From assembly GCA_013115125.1 (NCBI GenBank), contig JABANN010000348.1, positions 1 to 36,624 of the forward strand: DNA of 36,624 nt, read 5' to 3'. Positions 31,056-36,624 of the stretch are shown piece by piece (within the stretch, counting starts at the first letter, position 1; each line of letters begins with the position of its first letter). The DNA is from Perkinsus olseni (taxonomy: Eukaryota > Perkinsozoa > Perkinsida). The notes below the pieces were generated by a model. That model was not told the origin of the DNA. It was given only the letters and a program-made list of their open reading frames with translations, and searched no databases. The translations under genes and the position numbers were made by a program.

Positions 31056-31097
31056 AATGGTAATAATTTATTACCATTACGTTATTATTAATAACGT
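31056..31097. repeat. Two adjoining odd palindromes
   Basis: AATGGTAATAA / TTATTACCATT (31056-31066 and 31068-31078, centre T31067) is followed with no gap by ACGTTATTA / TAATAACGT (31079-31087 and 31089-31097, centre T31088). Both have single-base centres and perfect arms. Confidence 0.9.
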
Positions 31098-31781
31098 CAA
31101 ACCACGAGCATCATCATAGCTGTTGGCCGTGAGAGGATGACGAAACTGTTTTGGCCACGTGCTTAAATCCTCGGAGTAGACATAAGTCGGTGGATGTAAC
31201 ACACCTCTAGACTAGGGGCCCTAGTAGGGTGCGTTGAAGGCGTGAGAGAGGAGCTGCTACCACTGTGACCGCGCGACCCAAGGGGAATGAAAGTGAATTA
31301 TGTCTATAAGTGGACCAACTTAGGAACTGTAGCTACTGATCGATCGATTAGAAACGCTCTGTAGCTGATTGTATGCATTGCTTGTATCTCGCATTGACCT
31401 ACAAAGCGGCTTGCCGCGGAGCGTGAGTGAGCTCGCCATGTGATTGGCAATTTTTAATTGCGAACTTGTGTGTTCTACACATGCCCCATCATGACGGTTC
31501 ATCTCGGGGGCTCTGTATATCTCGGGGGTATATCTTCTATGGAGATTCCCCATTGGTGTAGACTCCTCCGAGCATGAGATAACCGGAGTCAGAATCACCC
31601 GATGATACCCCGCTCCTATGCCCATATTATGGGCCCCATAACTCACGGAAGAGTGAGTCACTGTCCATGCCTCGCCATCTTCGCTTCTCGTCTCAGTCAG
31701 ACCTTCACTTCCGATTTCGCTGGCGAGATCTTGAGTCTCATAATCAGACTCTTATGATAAAAGTCTTATATCCCAGCGAGC

Positions 31782-32020
31782 GGGGGGGGGGGGGGGGGGG
31801 GGGGGCCCCCCGGGGGGGGGGCCCCCCCCCCCCGCCGCCCCCCCCCCCCCCCCCGGGGGGGGGGGCCAGAATCGGTGGGCAAAGCAATCTTGTTGACNNN
31901 NNNNNNNCGCCTCTCAACCCTCCTTCCTCCCTCGCAGTCGGGCGTGGGTTTTTTGTATTAAAAAAACATTTTTTTTTTTTTTTTTTAAAAGCCCCCCCCC
32001 CCCGGGGGGGGGGGGGGGGG
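31782..32020. other. Homopolymer tracts and a 10-N assembly gap
   Basis: A run of 24 G (31782-31805) is followed by alternating C and G blocks to 31865, then Ns at 31898-31907, a T run (31969-31986) and C/G runs (31992-32020). Open frames across it are poly-Gly or poly-Pro artefacts. The region is probably poorly assembled; true length and content are unknown. Confidence 0.9.
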
Positions 32021-32032
32021 CGGGGGCGCCTA

Positions 32033-32095
32033 CAGGTCCTTGTCCACCATATCTGTGGCCTCAGTGAGGCCACAGATATGGTGGACAAGGACCTG
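32033..32095. repeat. 63-nt perfect odd palindrome, 31-bp arms
   Basis: The arms 32033-32063 and 32065-32095 are exact reverse complements around the single base G32064 (centre GGCCTCA G TGAGGCC). It is the longest palindrome in the window and lies 13 bp from the low-quality homopolymer region. Confidence 0.95.
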
Positions 32096-32771
32096 ATCTA
32101 GTACGGTCAACGCCCCCTTCATGTCCTAAATATCATTGAGTTATGATAGTTAGGTTCGAGCATCCATGCTTTAGACAGTGCAGCGCAGTTGCAGCGTATC
32201 TTCACGCAGCTGGATAGCACATCAGTATCAGTTCTGCGGAATGGCGCCGCCCGGTGATTCCGTAATTCTCGTACTCCATTCAGCCCTAATAACTGGTGTC
32301 TGACATACTGATGTTCCCATAGTGAAATTCCCGCTCGGCTTTCTCGATGAGGGTTTGGGAACAGATGCATTGATCGGATACATTGATAGGATCGTTACCA
32401 ATAGTTTCCTGTGATAGAACACTAACCACAGGTCCCCCAAACATAAGCAGAACTCCTACCAATGATCGCGTGGATACCGTGCTTGCATGTAACGCCACGC
32501 TAAGTCCACCACCGGACAGGAGTCCACGGTCGCCTCGCATCATTGATGGGGAGCATGATACGAGAGCGTTCACGAACGGTAGCTAAGGTGAGTGGCAGTG
32601 CGGTAATAACTATTGAACGCGGGGGGGGGGCGACAAATACTATCCACTGCAAGCGTCGACGAAGGTGATATGCACTACGGGATAGATCGGGATACACGTC
32701 ACGTGTGACACGAGCCTTGATCTGTCGTCGCATAGTAACCAAAGCAACAGTCAGATACCAAGAAACGCTCA
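32096..32771. other. Spacer, no gene accepted
   Basis: Several minus-strand frames overlap here (32119-32370, 32286-32573, 32500-32811). One is partly hydrophobic (SLVGVLLMFGGPVVSVL), but none chains with another or shows a domain, and a G8-plus run interrupts near 32622-32630. They could belong to the 3' part of the minus-strand gene just upstream, yet that gene already shows a clean stop at 32772-32774. Confidence 0.4.
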
Positions 32772-33500
32772 CTAATCCCAGGGCTCGTCGAACTGGCACT
32801 CTTCCCAGCACCTACGCAGCTCGTCCACGCTCTTGCCCGCCTGAGCTCTGAGAAGCGCGAAAGCATTTGACTCATCTACCGCATATGTCTATCGAACATA
32901 ACAGGCGAATATCCCGAGCAGAGCGTAAGATCCCATCTCCAAGTTACTTGTAAGCAAGTTCATAAGTTTGCTATTCTTGGTGAGAGATTGTAAATAACTT
33001 TCAGTGAGAATTCCTGCTCGAGACCGGATGCTGAGTAGAGTGTGTCTAAGTCTACCACACAGAAAGTGGCTATAGTCACAGGCCATAGAGCAGGGGCCTC
33101 GGGGCCCTTCGAAGTAGAATGCGTTTTGCAGAAAAAGAGAAGAATTCCATCTCCTGCATCGAATATTCAATCAATATAAAACCATAATACAGTAGACCAA
33201 ACCAGTTGAGACTTCTGTAGTCTACGGTGATTACGGGTATTTCCCATTCTCGGCCTCCTCCAGAACGAGCGTGTAGGTTTCCCCTTCCGTACCGCATCCA
33301 AGAGCTGCGCCACAGCTTGTTCCTGAGAACAAAAGCGAGAATAAAAAGATGCCCACTAAAGTGGAAGAACAACTTGTTCCGAACAAGGAGGATACAGCAT
33401 CATTCCATAGTAAGTGAGGCTTCAGGTCAAGAGATCGCACGAGAAATTCTCGTCGAGAATGTGAATCGGAAGGAATCCATTTGAAAAAAAATGGCTCAGA
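32772..33500 (-). CDS. Partly resolved gene, unknown product
   Basis: The last exon (32847-32772) reads AQAGKSVDELRRCWEECQFD then EPWD and a stop, clearly protein-like. Upstream of a short intron (32 nt, donor GTAGAT) the frame gives WRWDLTLCSGYSPVMFDRHM. Further upstream the same frame gives KGPEAPALWPVTIATFCVVD and LDTLYSASGLEQEFSLKVIY, separated from the former by a stop that must lie in an intron. A phase-1 junction before that could join EQAVAQLLDAVRKGKPTRSF. An alternative first part, in another frame near 33330-33400, is hydrophobic (VGIFLFSLLFSGTSC) and could be a signal peptide. The start and exact exon borders are unsettled. No family is recognised. Confidence 0.45.
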
Positions 33501-34880
33501 AATGCAACAAAGCGTCAATATCAAATTAGGAACAAAGATTCAGGTCAAGATTAAGCAAAGCAATGCTTTGAAAGCATGTAGAAAACCCCACATTATCCAT
33601 GAAAGCCATGCACGGCCGAGCTGATTTCATGCCATCCCCCGAGCCATTCAACGAGCGGGGCTTAATACAGGGTAGTGCTTACTGTCCACTGTGTTTCCTG
33701 CCCTCTGCCCCCAGGGACGATCCCCGACGATTCACCACTCGGCTCGTCGAGCGTCCTGAAGGGAGCCGAATCACGAGCTGAGGGTTAGAACAGCGGCTCG
33801 AATATGAGAGGCGCGTGACACTATTCTCCCATCCACATCGATTCGTCGATTCCACGAACCCCACCCCATTACCCGTTCATTGACTCCCATTCAGCCAGGG
33901 CAAACGCAGTCAGAATCCTGAGGGGCAACCTCGGGAAGCACCTCCTCGCTTCTCGGAGGAACTGCCACGCGAACCTGGTCGGAGCGGCCGCAAAGTCAGA
34001 AGCTTCCTGAGAGATGGGAAAGTTTTTCTCATGCCAGCGATGGAGTATCGAAAGTCCAAGTCAGAAAAAACCGCGAATGATGATCTCGGCTTGATAATCG
34101 CGGATGATGATCGCGGCTTTGTAACCGCGAACCAGCGTCGCTAGTTCAGCAAATGATCCGTCCAAAGTGTCTTTAGTCTTACAAAAACTGAGCGCTAAGC
34201 CGCTTAGGCTAAGCCATAAACTGTATAATACGCTCTATGTATTACGTAGAGCGCGCCTAGGCATACTGTTACAGTATTACTATAAGCCGACACGAAACTC
34301 CGTTGTGTGTCGCACACATGAGAGCTTCATGTTATTAGAATAAGGGGTCATTTCGGAATTATCAATTCAGTTTCGGATACAACCTGAGCCTTCTCGTATT
34401 ATTCATCAGCCCACCCGTACCTGGTCGGACAGGGCCGGTCCTACGTCGAGAAGTGAAGCTTGACACCATCGTACTTGAAGGAAACACTGCAGACGGGCTG
34501 TAGTATGTATACCCGCTGATCAATTGACAACTCGTAAACAGTGAGTACAACAATCATCGCAGCATTTGGTAGTCGTATCGCATGGCTCCTAGATTGCCAA
34601 ATACTGGGAGTATCAGACCGGCACTACCGGTAGTAGTGGCTGGCTAATGATCAGCAGAGCTTCCTCATAGCCCGATCCCTCCAGGGTGGAATAGGGTTTG
34701 AATTCCCTATTCCTCATTCCTCCATCTACCCTCCTAATAACCCGAACTTACTATGAGCCATACTATCTCGGTAAGCTCATTCGGTAAGCGAGCATTGCTT
34801 TCGAAGCCACGGGTCCCTGCTGTAACAGTAGATTGTACGACATACGTTACCAGGGGCCGTAACTATGGACGGCATTCAAG

Positions 34881-34935
34881 TTGAGAACGAATGGAAACAC
34901 GTTGAATTATTCAACGTGTTTCCATTCGTTCTCAA
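34881..34935. repeat. 55-nt perfect palindrome, 26-bp arms, 3-nt loop
   Basis: The arms 34881-34906 and 34910-34935 are exact reverse complements around TTA (arms begin TTGAGAACGAATGG). It lies in a gene-free spacer far from the assembly gap. Confidence 0.95.
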
Positions 34936-35412
34936 GAGGCCACTGAAGTGACTCAAGCGTCTGAAATGCAGCCGTGCTAATACTCACTCAGACGCGCGAC
35001 CAATACAATTCCGTAGAACCACCGAGAGTAGCCTACTAGTGTAACCCCATCTTACTGTCATCGTGAGTAGGCACGCTGCCTTCCACGATGATGAAAAAAC
35101 CTACAGAAGGATGTCTGCTCTAACTTCACCGTTTCATGATGTAACTTGCATCTCCCGATAAATTTATGGCTCAACGAGTTTGATAAAGTATTAGTGGTAA
35201 CATCTCGAGTCACTCAAAAAGAATCTGGAGCACTGGGTTCGGCTTCCTAGCAGAAGCACGGAGATCAAACATTCTTGGAAGATATGATGTGAATTCAGTG
35301 AAGCTGTATGAGGCACACTAGTTGTGGCACGACTGCCGTGAGAGCATTCTCAATCAATCGTAAATGCCCTCAACACCAAGAACGGCGCTCTTAGAACGGA
35401 TGATGATGAATC

Positions 35413-35435
35413 ATGGGGACTCCCGGAGTCCCCAT
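35413..35435. repeat. Odd palindrome, 11-bp arms, 1-nt centre
   Basis: ATGGGGACTCC and GGAGTCCCCAT are exact reverse complements around C35424. GGGGAC recurs a third time just after the right arm. Confidence 0.85.
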
Positions 35436-35760
35436 TGGGGACGTTCAGCATAACGCTTTTTGAAGAATTGGGTAGGGTCCAATGGCCGCGGAGAATTGTA
35501 TCGTCTATGTGTTGTCATCTACACATGACCAATTGTCATTGACCATAGCAGGCGATGCCTGTCCGATACGTATGGGGACGTACCTAAAGCAAGGCCATAC
35601 ACGGCACGACAGACCTGTCAGACCCCTTTTGTCCTCACTGGTCACAGAAACTCAACTCCCCTTCCGCTTCCAGCGCTTAGCTTTCTCGGTCCGCCCCAAA
35701 AATAGCTCAGTCTTTCTGAAGTATCACCTGATATCAACTTAATTACTGCATTTCGGCCTT

Positions 35761-35811
35761 CGTTATCGCATTGCTCTGCGCCAAACTCTGAAGCACAACA
35801 ATGCGATAACG
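35761..35811. repeat. Inverted repeat, 13-bp arms, 25-nt loop
   Basis: CGTTATCGCATTG at 35761-35773 and CAATGCGATAACG at 35799-35811 are exact reverse complements. Confidence 0.85.
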
Positions 35812-35995
35812 AGGAAAACTGAAGTTCAGAGTGACGATGCGATCTTCCAGCATGGTCTGGTGATTCGATTTGTCCATGGCGGCTGTCGGTCGAGGCCCTC
35901 GACTCGACTCGAGGGCACTTTCACCACCTCGAGCTACTCAACAGTCTCACTGAGTGCTACAGTACACCCTGCCGGTTTGACTACGAATATTGACT

Positions 35996-36040
35996 GAAGA
36001 CAATACTGTATTCCTACAATAGGAATACAGTACTGTCTTC
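35996..36040. repeat. Hairpin, 21-bp arms with one mismatch, 3-nt loop
   Basis: The arms 35996-36016 and 36020-36040 (GAAGACA...TTCCTA) pair except at one A/C position, around CAA. The motif ATAGGA/TCCTAT is repeated just after (36044-36070), where AATAGGA and TCCTATT pair again. Confidence 0.9.
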
Positions 36041-36361
36041 TGTAATAGGATATAATAGGAATCCTATTACTGTCGCTACCAAAATATACAGTCAGTTGTG
36101 GGAATTGTACTATTCACGACAAGCATTGCGACCGCAATTTCTGCGTGCTCCACCCTGCTCCTTCACGAGTGGCGTCAGCTCGACACAAAAGCTTTGTAGT
36201 GTGATCCACTATTGCAGGGCACACAGCCGGTCCTTAGTATCAACGAGGTCGTTAGCACCACCCAGTCAGCGATGGCCTTTCGTCCCACAGAGAGTTGATA
36301 ACGAGACGTGTGGCACTTCAATGACTTGAGAATCTCAAGTTGAGATTGACGGAACACGAAA

Positions 36362-36529
36362 TCACGAGTCTTCCTCTTTGGCTGAGTCAGCCCTGTTCCG
36401 CCTCAGGAGACATTCTCTTCCAATTCTCTCTGTATTCTGCTTCTGTTCCATTCTCTTAGCCCGTCTCTTCTCCGATTCCTCAATATCCTTTTCAATACGC
36501 TCTTTTCTCTTTGGATGATACTCCAGATC
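36362..36529 (-). CDS. Last exon of a gene running off the right edge
   Basis: On the minus strand an acceptor (CTTCACAG) at 36530-36537 opens a 55-codon exon ending at the stop 36364-36362. It reads DLEYHPKRKERIEKDIEESE then KRRAKRMEQKQNTERIGREC and LLRRNRADSAKEEDS. This is a highly charged, helical C-terminus, as seen in many nuclear RNA-processing or ribosome-biogenesis proteins; no specific family is recognised. The phase is 0. The TTG/GTT repeat upstream would then lie in the intron or in the preceding exon, which is cut by the window end. Confidence 0.6.
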   Translation of the reverse strand, partial: DLEYHPKRKERIEKDIEESEKRRAKRMEQKQNTERIGRECLLRRNRADSAKEEDS

Positions 36530-36554
36530 CTGTGAAGAACACAGTGATCATGCA

Positions 36555-36556
36555 GC

Positions 36557-36624
<68 letters not shown>
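36555..36624. repeat. (CAA)n microsatellite at the right edge
   Basis: About 23 CAA units run to the end of the window. On the minus strand, where the neighbouring gene lies, it reads TTG/TGT/GTT and would code poly-Leu, poly-Cys or poly-Val if exonic. Intronic placement is more likely, because the acceptor at 36530 follows. Confidence 0.85.

Larger units (their letters stand above)
29461..31660. other. Gene-poor spacer with many hairpins
   Basis: No exon chain could be read. A minus-strand frame of 121 codons (30289-30654) and another of 113 (31320-31661) show no recognisable feature. The stretch carries inverted repeats: CCATGGGCCC/GGGCCCATGG (29711-29720 and 29796-29805), 30231-30266, 30522-30538, 30685-30703, GACCTGA T TCAGGTC near 30750, 30790-30833, 31056-31098, and ACTAGGG G CCCTAGT near 31210. 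Confidence 0.5.
33501..36361. other. Gene-poor spacer with hairpins
   Basis: No gene is accepted. A plus-strand frame of 86 codons (35482-35742, MAAENCIVYVLSSTHDQLSL) is the only ATG-led frame with passable texture, with no domain. Inverted repeats are frequent: GAACAA C TTGTTC near 33370, CGCTCTA/TAGAGCG near 34230, 34881-34935, 35413-35435, 35761-35811, 35996-36040, and ACTTGAGA A TCTCAAGT near 36323. Confidence 0.5.

Noticed and set aside
31667-32101. Frames with poly-Gly and poly-Pro
   Set aside because: They are produced by homopolymer runs and cross an assembly gap.
1-36624. Retroviral, LTR, Polinton or other virus-like elements
   Set aside because: No reverse transcriptase, integrase, capsid or long terminal repeats were seen on either strand.

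Overview
The window looks like nuclear DNA of an intron-rich single-celled eukaryote. Genes lie on both strands, and introns are mostly 37-70 nt with GT-AG ends (one is GC-AG). Some genes code poly-glutamine from CAA runs, and a probable mitochondrial helical-repeat plus RAP-domain protein is present. Together these suggest an alveolate, most likely a Perkinsus-type myzozoan; this is inference from gene structure and content, not from a marker gene. No rRNA, tRNA, CRISPR or retroviral/LTR element could be supported. One DNA-transposon-derived (hAT-like) locus is present. Most genes were read by finding exons whose phases agree across splice sites, so ends and weak exons need transcript support.

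Layout. 1-4050: no resolved gene; small hairpins. 4133-4980 (+): short secreted protein. 5281-5900 (+): partly read gene. 6004-9687 (+): helical-repeat/RAP protein with a presequence-like N-terminus; its middle is unresolved and full of hairpins. 10141-11599 (+): phosducin-like protein 3. 12299-13644 (+): dolichyldiphosphatase with all six exons resolved. 13834-14932 (+): unknown beta-rich protein. 15727-16228 (+): small cupin. 16918-17260 (-): 91-residue protein. 17591-18420 (+): hAT-transposase-like remnant. 18744-19268 (-): partial membrane protein. 19279-20466 (-): intronless SLC35F6-like transporter. 21087-22619 (+): TMBIM/Lifeguard protein. 23062-29460 (+): large coiled-coil protein of roughly 1,400 residues in about 31 short exons. 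29461-32771: gene-poor, with hairpins, homopolymer tracts and a 10-N gap. 32772-33500 (-): partly read gene. 33500-36361: gene-poor, hairpins. 36362-36624 (-): last exon of a gene running off the right edge.

The recognisable genes are housekeeping ones: lipid-linked glycosylation in the ER (DOLPP1), chaperone-assisted folding (PDCL3), membrane transport (SLC35F6-like), ER/Golgi calcium and cell-death control (TMBIM) and organelle RNA metabolism (RAP). They do not form a pathway.

The most unusual signal is a strong excess of perfect inverted repeats whose two arms are separated by a single base. They have unrelated stem sequences, are scattered through spacers and introns, and one related hairpin with a 4-nt loop lies inside a coding exon. 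At least eleven have arms of 9-31 bp, where about 0.14 would be expected by chance in this length. This points to a recurrent hairpin-forming process rather than to one repeat family.
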